Origin: Seleniivibrio woodruffii
GTDB lineage: Bacteria; Chrysiogenota; Deferribacteres; Deferribacterales; Geovibrionaceae
Reading direction: 5' to 3'
Length of the DNA: 64,000 nucleotides
NCBI RefSeq assembly: GCF_004339245.1
Contig: NZ_SMGG01000005.1
Location: forward strand, 248,001 to 312,000
Below are positions 18,974-27,280 of the stretch, piece by piece. The notes beneath the pieces were generated by a model. That model did no database searches. It was not told the origin of the DNA and was given only the letters and a program-made list of their open reading frames with translations. How positions within the stretch are numbered: position 1 is the stretch's first letter; the number at the start of each line of letters is the position of its first letter. The position numbers were made by a program, and so were the translations under genes.

Positions 18974-21567
18974 TTGACATCCTCCAGCTCGGCTTTTGCT
19001 GCAGATGCGTACACCGATTTGGGCACGCTCTCCATCAGCTCCATGAAAGCATTTCTGCTCTGGTCGGCCTTTCCCATCTTCTGATAGGCCTTGCCGAGGT
19101 AATAGAGTCCTTCCGCCCTTTTGTCGTCACGGGCGGCGTGTATCAGCTTGAACTGCTCCAGCACCTTTACGGAGCTGTCGAAGTTGTTCCTTTTAAAGAA
19201 GGATATACCCGTATCCAGATATATCTCGTCGTAGCCTTTGAAGCGTGATTTCGGATCTGAGTCCACCTTCATATAAAGGTCGAACAGCATCTTTTCACGT
19301 TTTATATCGTCAAACACGCCCTTGCTGAGAGCATAGGTCTCTTTTGCCGCATAGGCGGGGTCTTTCTTATATTTCGACAGCAGGTGGATGAGCAGATCCG
19401 GATTCTTTTTCTCAAGCTCCAGAACCAGATAGTCCATCATTTCAGCAGAGAAGATGTTCGGATCGACGTTCTGCACCTCTCTGCCCAGAAGCAGCGAAGT
19501 AAGCACGAAATAGGGATTCTTGCCGTTTTTGTTCCTGTCCAGAATCCTCTGAGCCTTGTCGCCCATTCCCAGCTTATAGAGAGCAAAGGCGGCGTAACTG
19601 TTCATTCTGTCTCTGAAATCAGCATTCGCACTGGTGATTATCGTTGTCTGATTCTTATCGTATACGCCAACAAGCTGAATGTAGGCCTGCTTTCTGTAAT
19701 GTCCGCCTATCACGTTTGATATGGAGGCCTCAAGCATCTTGCGCACGTTATCTCTGTTTTTGCCGTTAGGGAACGATGTCAGATATTCACCGGCGATAAC
19801 TATTGTTCCGTTGTAGTTTTTCGAGTCAAATACCTGCTTGGTATAGAAATATTTTGCTTCTTCAAGCATGGCGAGCCATTTTCCGGGGCTCACAAGGTCG
19901 GCGTTTTCAGCCAGATATTTGTTCAGGCTGTCCACAGTCTCTTTATATTTTCCGGCCTTGAACTTGTCACGGATCCCGCCAAAGCTGATATCCTGAAGTA
20001 TCTCCAGAGCGTTCTTTTTATATACCGTGTCCGGATATTCCCTGAGCAGTCCTTCGGTTATACTCTTCGCCTGAGCATAGTTAGACTTCTTATATGCATC
20101 CCTCGCCTTGCTCAGAAGTATCTGCTGGCGGATGTTGTAAACTTCCGGCAGATGCTCGGAGGTGTAGTTGCGCTTTATGAACTCGCTGACCTTCCTGTCG
20201 GCCTCGTCAAATCTTTTCTCGCTGAAAAGTGCTCTTATGATAAGCATTTCCGCTTCGGAGCGTGTCTCGATGTCCTGAGATGTAAGAGGCCCTTTCAGAT
20301 AGTCGCTCCACTCCTCGGACGATTTTTTGCCCAGATGTCTCTCTGCGTATGCAACAGAGCAGAGCATCCCGCCCTTTTTCCTCTGGAAGGTCTTTGCGCA
20401 GAATTCCAGCCTGTTGTCCACACTGAGGGGACTTCCGGTCTTTTTAAGGATCATGGCCGAGCGGTAAGCCGACATATCGGCTTCCTTGCTGGACGGGAAC
20501 ACTGAATATACCCTTTCGTAAAGGGCTCTGGCGGTGTCGTCCTGCGATTTGTTTTCAAAAACGTCCGCCATGGTATACAGAACCTCTGGTCCAAGCTTGT
20601 TCAGCTCGACACCGCTGTTCATCACGGTCAGGAATGACGAATATGCAAGGTCGTAGTCCTTCATTCTGGCCTGCAGCATGCCTATACGGGAGTTCTGCGG
20701 CCCCTCTTCCGACCTGAACTTTTCAATTATCTGCCTGCGGGTCTCGATTGCGTCCTTATATTTACCCATTTCGGTGTAAATGTCGGCTATGCGCTCGTAT
20801 GCGGTCTTAATCACATCCGGCGCCCGCAGAGACTTTATCACGTTGTTGTATGCGAATATCGCCTCGTTATAGAGCTGAGCCAGCTCCTTTGCCTCGGCGG
20901 ATTTTATCATTGCGTCCTTTTTGCGGAAGGAGTCGGGATATTGTTTCAGGAAATTGTCGAAAAGCTGTGATGCAAAAACGTAATTGTTGTAGTTATCCTT
21001 TCCGGTGTAGAGATATATAAGTCCCTGACGGAACATGGCTTCCTGTTTGTAGTAGTTGTTCTTGCCGGATTTTACTATACTCTCTGCCAGATTCATTGCA
21101 TCGGTGTAGTTTCTGGACGCTATCAGACCGTCCAGCCTGCCGAGCGCCGCCTCCATCTCCGTATCCTCTATCTGCACCATATCCTTTGAGGCCACGGGCT
21201 GTTCTATTCCGTATCCGGTTTTTATATTGTCCGTCTGCTTCTTTTTGGCCACCACCAGTTTAAAATCCTTTCCGCTGGTGTTGACCGTGTAGTCGTTTCC
21301 GGGGAAAAGCGAGATGGTGAGTATGCGGCCGTTAACCGCTATAGAGCGGATGAACGGGTCGTTTATCCTGCCGCCGTCGATGCCTGAGAGAGGGGTTGAC
21401 GATTCCACGGCGAGCATGTCGCTTCCCTTGCTGACGGATATTATCCTGTCGGCTATTCCGGTTATGACAAGCTCGCTGAAGTGCCCTCTGCCCCGCAGGT
21501 ATATCCCCGCCGCAAAGGCATCGGCACATATCAGTGAAATCAGAATTATGACAAAGAATCTATGCAT
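18949..21567 (-). CDS. Large secreted TPR-repeat protein of unknown function
   Basis: 872 residues. Signal peptide MHRFFVIILISLICADAFA, then a beta-rich domain of about 90 residues (GRGHFSELVITGIADRIISV up to KDFKLVVAKKK) that looks like an AMIN- or secretin-associated-type fold, then a long solenoid of degenerate TPR repeats (for example EAMFRQGLIYLYTG, NEAIFAYNNVIKSL, KDAIETRRQIIEKF, EGLYYLGKAYQKMGK). No catalytic motif. It heads the operon with the flagellar two-component genes, so a role in periplasmic assembly or in sensing flagellar assembly is possible but unproven. Confidence 0.7.
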   Translation of the reverse strand: MHRFFVIILISLICADAFAAGIYLRGRGHFSELVITGIADRIISVSKGSDMLAVESSTPLSGIDGGRINDPFIRSIAVNGRILTISLFPGNDYTVNTSGKDFKLVVAKKKQTDNIKTGYGIEQPVASKDMVQIEDTEMEAALGRLDGLIASRNYTDAMNLAESIVKSGKNNYYKQEAMFRQGLIYLYTGKDNYNNYVFASQLFDNFLKQYPDSFRKKDAMIKSAEAKELAQLYNEAIFAYNNVIKSLRAPDVIKTAYERIADIYTEMGKYKDAIETRRQIIEKFRSEEGPQNSRIGMLQARMKDYDLAYSSFLTVMNSGVELNKLGPEVLYTMADVFENKSQDDTARALYERVYSVFPSSKEADMSAYRSAMILKKTGSPLSVDNRLEFCAKTFQRKKGGMLCSVAYAERHLGKKSSEEWSDYLKGPLTSQDIETRSEAEMLIIRALFSEKRFDEADRKVSEFIKRNYTSEHLPEVYNIRQQILLSKARDAYKKSNYAQAKSITEGLLREYPDTVYKKNALEILQDISFGGIRDKFKAGKYKETVDSLNKYLAENADLVSPGKWLAMLEEAKYFYTKQVFDSKNYNGTIVIAGEYLTSFPNGKNRDNVRKMLEASISNVIGGHYRKQAYIQLVGVYDKNQTTIITSANADFRDRMNSYAAFALYKLGMGDKAQRILDRNKNGKNPYFVLTSLLLGREVQNVDPNIFSAEMMDYLVLELEKKNPDLLIHLLSKYKKDPAYAAKETYALSKGVFDDIKREKMLFDLYMKVDSDPKSRFKGYDEIYLDTGISFFKRNNFDSSVKVLEQFKLIHAARDDKRAEGLYYLGKAYQKMGKADQSRNAFMELMESVPKSVYASAAKAELEDVKWRNSLKN

Positions 21568-21637
21568 TTTATAATATTACATCATAAGGATGCATTTGGG
21601 CAAGTTTTACATTTTGGAGCGTAAATGAAAATCCACC

Positions 21638-21666
21638 CCAGCCCTCCTTTATAAAAGGAGGGAGCT
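21638..21666. repeat. Short perfect palindrome in the TPR gene / cheV divergent region
   Basis: CCCTCCTTTATAAAAGGAGGG, an inverted repeat with little loop, preceded by CCCCAG. The 370 bases between the TPR gene and cheV otherwise hold two copies of the dispersed element (next entries); no gene is visible there. Confidence 0.55.
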
Positions 21667-21678
21667 CGTTTTGGGAAA

Positions 21679-21746
21679 TTGCCGTTTAGATGCGAGCCAG
21701 ACGAGGCGGGCGAGAAAAAATATGCGGAGTGTAACCATGCATCTGT
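21679..21746. repeat. Dispersed palindromic element, truncated copy A2
   Basis: Left end GCCGTTTAGATGCGAGC and GAGGCGGG match the left module of the family, but the right module is missing; copy A3 begins about 20 bases later. Confidence 0.55.
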
Positions 21747-21768
21747 CTCCATTCACCCATTAGATGCA

Positions 21769-21876
21769 AGCAGTACAAGGAAGGTGAGTTGAGCGGACTG
21801 TGAGCATACATAAAGTATGTGAGCAGTTCCGAGACGAAACTGACGCAGTAATGCGATGCATATAAACGGCAAAAAG
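21769..21876. repeat. Dispersed palindromic element, copy A3
   Basis: Left module TTAGATGCAAGCAGTACAAG, core with CATAC..GTATG hairpin and matching arms, right module GACGCAGTAATGCGATGCAT followed by ATAAACGGC. It shares its modules with copy A4 (29830-29948) rather than with A1/A5. Confidence 0.75.
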
Positions 21877-21937
21877 CAAGAATTCATTGAATAACTTCAA
21901 TATTCATGCTAGCCTAGAACAATATGAGAGGTCGAAC

Positions 21938-22828
21938 ATGGCACTAGATCACGGCATACTCCTTGAAACCGGAACGAACGAATTTGAAATAGTCGAATTC
22001 ATAATCCGCACTGAAAGCAAAGAACACCACTTCTGCATAAACGTTGCGAAGGTGAGAGAGGTCATACGCTTTCCCCAGATAGTCCGTGTTCCTGATGCGC
22101 ACCCTTCGGTGGTCGGCACGGCAAACATCCGCCAGAAGCTTATCCCCATAATCGACCTTGGTCAGTGGCTCGGCCTTAAATATGACAACGAATACACCGA
22201 CAAAAAGATAATCGTCACCTTCTTCAACCACGAATACAACGGATTCGTAGTTGACGAGGTGGTACGCATCCACAGGATCACCTGGGCGGATATCAAAGAT
22301 TATTCATCCATGACGGATTTCAGCCTTGTTGAAACCGTTCTGGGCGTTATAGACATAGGCGGAAACCTTATTCAGCTTCTGGATTTTGAAAAGATAGTTC
22401 TTGAGCTGAACCCCGACACCGCCCTGAAAGACGTTAACATAGACTTCTCCCTTACAGACCAGAGAAAGGGAAAGATAGTCTATCTTGCTGAGGATTCATC
22501 TGTTATCAGACGCTTCCTCGCATCCCACCTTGAGCAGGCGGGTTATTCCGTGTTCGCTTTTGAAAACGGAAAACTGCTGCTTGATCAGGTGGCCAGAAAA
22601 ACACCCGACCTTGTAATAACCGACCTCGAAATGCCCGTTACCGACGGCGCTTTCGTGGTTAAAACCATCAGAGCCCGTGAGGACACCAAAACAATTCCCG
22701 TAATCGTTTTCTCCTCGCTGGCATCGGAAGAGAACGAAAGAAAGGTTCTCGGCGTCGGCGCAAACATTTTTATCGGAAAGCCTGACACCGACATTCTCGT
22801 TCAGAAAGTAGATCAGTTTCTGCTGTAA
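21938..22828 (+). CDS. cheV: Chemotaxis protein CheV (CheW domain plus receiver domain)
   Basis: About 296 residues from the ATG at 21938, preceded by GAGAGG; an upstream in-frame ATG (21887) has no ribosome site. Residues about 10-160 form a CheW-like coupling domain (HHFCINVAKVREVIRFPQIVRVPDAHPSVVG, IPIIDLGQWLG). The second half is a receiver domain with AEDSS acidic pocket, phosphoacceptor Asp in VITDLEMPV and the conserved Lys in IGKPD. CheV links receptors to CheA and supports adaptation. No other che genes are adjacent, but a chemoreceptor gene is in the window (38640-40640). Confidence 0.93.
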   Translation: MALDHGILLETGTNEFEIVEFIIRTESKEHHFCINVAKVREVIRFPQIVRVPDAHPSVVGTANIRQKLIPIIDLGQWLGLKYDNEYTDKKIIVTFFNHEYNGFVVDEVVRIHRITWADIKDYSSMTDFSLVETVLGVIDIGGNLIQLLDFEKIVLELNPDTALKDVNIDFSLTDQRKGKIVYLAEDSSVIRRFLASHLEQAGYSVFAFENGKLLLDQVARKTPDLVITDLEMPVTDGAFVVKTIRAREDTKTIPVIVFSSLASEENERKVLGVGANIFIGKPDTDILVQKVDQFLL

Positions 22829-22843
22829 CAAAAAGGAGGAGTA

Positions 22844-23626
22844 ATGAAAAAAGCTGCCGTGGTCATCCTCGCAGGATTGGCACTCACCGCATGCGGTAAT
22901 GACGACCTGTTGATTCAGAAGAGCATGAACAACATCAAGGACGAAATGCTGGGCATCCAGTCGACAATGGGCGACATGCAGATTAAGATTCAGGATCTTG
23001 ACAAGAACATCAGAATAAACTCAGAAAACATCAATAAAAACTCCGAGGCTCTGACACAGCTGCGTGAAGAGATGACTGTTATGAACACAGACATCATTGA
23101 GCTGAAAGACAGAGTGGGCGCACTTGAAAAAGGCGGATCCTCAACATCCAAAACAGCTCCGCTGCCCTCCCCTGCGGACGACATGCCCTCAATGAAGGCT
23201 GCCGCACCCGTTAAGGACACTTCCGGAGTGATCATCATCGAAGACAACATGCAGGACAAACTCAGCCTGTACACATATGCATACGAACTCTACCGCAACG
23301 GAAAATATCCCGAAAGCGAGGCGAAGTTCAACGAGTTCATCAAAAAATATCCCAACGATGAGCGTGCGGACAACTCACTCTACTGGATAGGCGAGATAAG
23401 ATACGGCACAAAGGACTTTAACGGCGCCATAGCAAAGTTTAAAGAACTGATGGCCGACTATCCCAACGGCAACAAGGTTCCCGATGCAATGCTTAAGCTG
23501 GCCTACAGCTACGGAAGCATCTCCGACAAAGAGAACAGCATCGCCACTCTGCAGAAACTGGTGGCCGAATATCCCGAATCGGAAGCGGCCAGACTGGGAA
23601 AACAGAAGCTGGCGCAGTGGAAATGA
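22844..23626 (+). CDS. cpoB: Tol-Pal-associated lipoprotein CpoB/YbgF
   Basis: 260 residues. Lipobox LTAC at residues 18-21 after MKKAAVVILAGLA marks it as a lipoprotein; an N-terminal coiled coil (about residues 30-90) and a C-terminal TPR domain (YAYELYRNGKYPESEAKFNEFIKKYP, DNSLYWIGEIRYGTKDFNGAIAKFKEL, and a third repeat) give the CpoB/YbgF architecture. CpoB couples peptidoglycan synthesis and outer-membrane constriction in other Gram-negatives. The tolB/pal genes are not adjacent here. The canonical protein uses a cleaved type I signal, so the lipobox is a small difference. Confidence 0.82.
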   Translation: MKKAAVVILAGLALTACGNDDLLIQKSMNNIKDEMLGIQSTMGDMQIKIQDLDKNIRINSENINKNSEALTQLREEMTVMNTDIIELKDRVGALEKGGSSTSKTAPLPSPADDMPSMKAAAPVKDTSGVIIIEDNMQDKLSLYTYAYELYRNGKYPESEAKFNEFIKKYPNDERADNSLYWIGEIRYGTKDFNGAIAKFKELMADYPNGNKVPDAMLKLAYSYGSISDKENSIATLQKLVAEYPESEAARLGKQKLAQWK

Positions 23627-23646
23627 TCCTTTAAACGGTAATTTCG

Positions 23647-23680
23647 AAAAGCACCCGCCTGAAACGGGTGCTTTTTTTTC
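23647..23680 (+). terminator. Rho-independent terminator after cpoB
   Basis: GCACCCG / CGGGTGC stem, seven-base loop, then eight T, 20 bases after the cpoB stop. Confidence 0.9.
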
Positions 23681-23778
23681 GCTTTATACAGAAATGACTG
23701 CACATTAAATGGTCATTTGACCCACAAGGTGCAATTAGTTCTGTTGCTTATTTTTTCATCAAGGTATATAATAGCAAA

Positions 23779-25173
23779 ATGAGAAAGATACGTGTTTTGG
23801 CCGTGGATGATGAAACCAACATCCTCTGGCTCTTAAAAGAAGGACTTACTGACGAGAAAATAGACGTTCTCACCACAGAAGACCCTTATATGGCAGAGAA
23901 TTATCTGTCGAAGGGAGTGGATATCTGCTTTGTGGATATTTTTCTGGGGGAACACAACGGTATCAGACTGACCGAAAAATGGGCAGCAGCATATAAAGAC
24001 ACCCATTTCATAATAATGACGGCTCAGGACACAGGCTCAAACGTCATAGAATCCATCAAATCCGGCGCAAAGGACTTTTTTCCGAAACCTTTTGATCTTA
24101 ACCAGCTCAAAAACAAAATCATAGCCCTTTGCGGAAAAATTGACCAGCACCCCATAGCTGACATCAAAGAATATGACTTTGAAACAAAAAACAAAAAGAT
24201 GCTTGAGATATACAAGCTCATCGGCAAAATATCCAAGACAAACATAAACGTGCTTATCCTCGGCGAATCAGGAACAGGAAAAGAGGTTGTGGCCAGAATG
24301 ATACACCGCCAGTCCGCCCGTTTCGACAAGCCGTTCATCCCCATAAACATGGCGGCAATCCCCAACGAACTGCTGGAAAGCGAACTTTTCGGCCACGAAA
24401 AGGGTTCGTTCACAGGCGCTGTCACCGACAAAAAGGGCAAGTTTGAAGAGGCACACACGGGAACCATCTTCCTTGATGAAATATCGGAGATGGATCTGGG
24501 GCTTCAGTCTAAACTGCTCCGTGTCATTCAGGAAAAAGAGGTCACCAAGGTCGGCTCCAGCCGCACCCTGAAACTGGACACAAGGATAATAGCCGCCTCA
24601 AACCGCAATCTGGAAGAGCTTGTGGCGCAGGGCAAATTCCGTGAGGATCTTTACTACAGACTGAATGTGGTCTCGATAGAGCTGCCTCCCCTTTACGAAC
24701 GCAAAGAGGACACTGCATATCTGACAAACCACTTCCTCCATAAACACAAAACCATCAAGGACAGGGTTCTCACCTGTTCCGAAGAGGCTCTGGAAGCCCT
24801 CACCGCATACAGGTGGCCGGGCAACATCCGTGAGCTTGAAAACACAATACAATATGCAATCGTGAACGCAGAAACGGACATAATCATGCCCGAAAACCTG
24901 CCTTCCAAGATATTTGAACATAATCCCGCCGCAGGCTCAAAGAGCACGTCCAACGACCTCTATAAACTTGCGCTGGATATTATAGAATCGGAAACCTTAT
25001 CAGACGGAAACAATGCATACGAAGAATATATGAAAATCGTGGAATTCCCTCTCATGAAAGCGGTTCTTGACAAAACAGGAAATAACAAGTCGATTTCCGC
25101 AAAAATCTTGGGTATAAACAGGAATACGTTCCGAAAAAAAGTGAGGGAACACGACCTTGAGCAGGATACTTAA
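23779..25173 (+). CDS. Sigma-54-dependent response regulator (NtrC/AtoC family)
   Basis: 464 residues: receiver domain with DDE near the N-terminus and Asp53 in FVDIFLGEHNG; AAA+ domain with Walker A GESGTGKE, GSFTGA (a variant of the usual GAFTGA loop), Walker B GTIFLDEISEM; C-terminal Fis-type helix-turn-helix (VLDKTGNNKSISAKILGINRNTFRKKV). No cognate kinase is next to it, so it is an orphan regulator here. Its last 17 bases overlap the rnr gene. Confidence 0.9.
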   Translation: MRKIRVLAVDDETNILWLLKEGLTDEKIDVLTTEDPYMAENYLSKGVDICFVDIFLGEHNGIRLTEKWAAAYKDTHFIIMTAQDTGSNVIESIKSGAKDFFPKPFDLNQLKNKIIALCGKIDQHPIADIKEYDFETKNKKMLEIYKLIGKISKTNINVLILGESGTGKEVVARMIHRQSARFDKPFIPINMAAIPNELLESELFGHEKGSFTGAVTDKKGKFEEAHTGTIFLDEISEMDLGLQSKLLRVIQEKEVTKVGSSRTLKLDTRIIAASNRNLEELVAQGKFREDLYYRLNVVSIELPPLYERKEDTAYLTNHFLHKHKTIKDRVLTCSEEALEALTAYRWPGNIRELENTIQYAIVNAETDIIMPENLPSKIFEHNPAAGSKSTSNDLYKLALDIIESETLSDGNNAYEEYMKIVEFPLMKAVLDKTGNNKSISAKILGINRNTFRKKVREHDLEQDT

Positions 25174-27214
25174 AACCATAAAGAGTGCGGGCAAGCCCCT
25201 CACCTTCAAACAGATACTCTCCATGACGCAGGAAGACCCCAAACAGCTCAAACAGGAGCTGAAGGAGCTTACCCGCAAACGCAAAGTGAGAGCCAACCGC
25301 AACGGAACCTATTCTGTTCCTTCGGAAAAAGCCGAGTCAAAAACACTCACAGGAAAGATGGATCTGCATCCTGACGGCTACGGATTTATGTCCGTTGACG
25401 GCGGCGGGCGTGACCTTTTCATCCCCCGCAACAAAATGGGCGGCGCACTCCATGGCGACCGTGTGCGTGTTTCGGTGGAAACTTTCAGAGGCAAGCCAGA
25501 GGGCAAGGTTCTGGAGATCACCGAGCGGTCGGTTCAGCAGATAATAGGCAGGGCGGAGAACCTCGCAGGCATTCTGCGTGTGGTTCCTATGACCAAGAAA
25601 TTCAACTCATACATATACGTTTCCGCCGCATCGGCAAAGGGCATTGAGAACGACGACATCGTCATGGTGGAGCTGACTTCCTATCCGGATGGTCAGAAAG
25701 CGGGCAGAGGAATAATCAAAAAACGCCTCGGAAAGCTCACCGATCCCAGAATCGAAGACCTCATAGTGCTCAACCGGTACAACATAGAGCGGGAATATCC
25801 GCAGGCGGTTGAGGAATACGTTAAATCCATCGCACCGAAACTGCTGAAAGAGGCGGGAAAACGCACCGATTTCAGAGACCTTACAACTGTCACCATCGAC
25901 GGCGAGACCGCAAGAGACTTTGACGATGCCATCTCGGTTAACGTTACCGACACGGGATATGAGCTTTACGTCCACATAGCCGACGTGAGCCACTTCGTCC
26001 ATCCGGACACCCCCGTGGACAAAGAGGCTTTTTCCAGAGGAACAAGCTTCTACTTCCCCGAATTTGCAGTGCCAATGCTCCCCGAAATGCTGTCGAACAA
26101 CCTTTGCAGCCTTCGCCCCGACGAGGAGAAATTCACCCTTTCCGCCAAGATAACCTACGACGAAAAGGCACAGAGAAAACGCACCGATCTCTACCGCTCC
26201 ATAATCAAGAGCAACCGGAGACTCACATATACATATGTTCAGGCAGTTCTGGACGAAACGGAAAAGGAGCAGGACAAAGAGATTCTGCGCCTGCTGAAAG
26301 ATTCCGAACGTCTGGCTCTGCTCATCATGAAGCGGCGCAAAAAAGAGGGGATGCTGGATTTTGATTTCCCCGAAACGGAGTTCGATCTGGACGAAAACGG
26401 CGAAGTTGCCGCTGTGCGCCCCTCGGAAAGACATCTGTCACACCGGATAATCGAACATTTCATGATAGAGGCCAACGAGGTTGTGTCCGAGTTTCTGGAA
26501 AAACACGTCCAGAAGTCAGTATACCGGATACACGATAAGCCCGACCCCATGAAGCTTAACGATTTCTCACAGCTCGCAGAGAGCTTCGGAATAGCGGTCA
26601 CAATTAAAGACGTAACCCCCAAAGAGGTGGCAAGAGCCAGCGAAGCGGTGGGAAAATCGCCCTACGGCGACATTCTGGGACCTGCACTTGTTCGCACCAT
26701 GGCAAAAGCCGAATACAACACGAACAACATAGGCCACTTCGGTCTGGCCTCCGAATCATACACGCATTTCACCAGCCCCATCCGCCGATATCCCGACCTG
26801 ATGGTGCACAGGCTGATATGCAACAGACTGTTCAACGCACACTACGAAGTTACAACCGACCTCGACACCGCCTGTCAGAAATCCACAGAAAATGAACAGC
26901 GGGCTGAGAATGCAGAACGTGACATCGAGCGTTTCAAAAAGGTAAAATACCTGATGAAGCATATGGACGAACCGTTTGCGGCAATAATAACCTCCGTGGG
27001 GCCTTTCGGTCTTTCTATCTATCTGCCAACGCTGATGATGAAAGGAACCATCACTCTGGAAGCCATTCAGGGGGACGTGTACCAGTATATCAAGAAAGCC
27101 CAGTTGGTTAAAGGAAAGCGCACCGGAGTAATGTACAGAGCGGCCGACCCCATCGAAGTGATGGCGGAACGTATAGATTATGACATTCAGGAAGCGTATT
27201 TTTACCCTCTGTAA
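25157..27214 (+). CDS. rnr: Ribonuclease R
   Basis: 685 residues from a TTG start at 25157 with GAGGGAA upstream; the resulting N-terminus (ILKTIKSAGKPLTFKQIL) is the winged-helix domain expected for RNase R, whereas the first ATG downstream would remove it. Two cold-shock domains (GYGFMSVDGGGRDLFIPRNKM), the RNB catalytic domain with the Asp cluster in TIDGETARDFDDAISV, the HFGLASESYTHFTSPIRRYPDLMVHR block, and a C-terminal S1 domain (AAIITSVGPFGLSIYL). It degrades structured RNA 3' to 5'. The basic tail of enterobacterial RNase R is missing, as is common. Confidence 0.95.
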   Translation: MSRILKTIKSAGKPLTFKQILSMTQEDPKQLKQELKELTRKRKVRANRNGTYSVPSEKAESKTLTGKMDLHPDGYGFMSVDGGGRDLFIPRNKMGGALHGDRVRVSVETFRGKPEGKVLEITERSVQQIIGRAENLAGILRVVPMTKKFNSYIYVSAASAKGIENDDIVMVELTSYPDGQKAGRGIIKKRLGKLTDPRIEDLIVLNRYNIEREYPQAVEEYVKSIAPKLLKEAGKRTDFRDLTTVTIDGETARDFDDAISVNVTDTGYELYVHIADVSHFVHPDTPVDKEAFSRGTSFYFPEFAVPMLPEMLSNNLCSLRPDEEKFTLSAKITYDEKAQRKRTDLYRSIIKSNRRLTYTYVQAVLDETEKEQDKEILRLLKDSERLALLIMKRRKKEGMLDFDFPETEFDLDENGEVAAVRPSERHLSHRIIEHFMIEANEVVSEFLEKHVQKSVYRIHDKPDPMKLNDFSQLAESFGIAVTIKDVTPKEVARASEAVGKSPYGDILGPALVRTMAKAEYNTNNIGHFGLASESYTHFTSPIRRYPDLMVHRLICNRLFNAHYEVTTDLDTACQKSTENEQRAENAERDIERFKKVKYLMKHMDEPFAAIITSVGPFGLSIYLPTLMMKGTITLEAIQGDVYQYIKKAQLVKGKRTGVMYRAADPIEVMAERIDYDIQEAYFYPL

Positions 27215-27280
27215 TAATTATCAGTTGCTTATATACCCGAATGGGTTATTATTGGTTATACATATAAATCGGGAAGTAAT

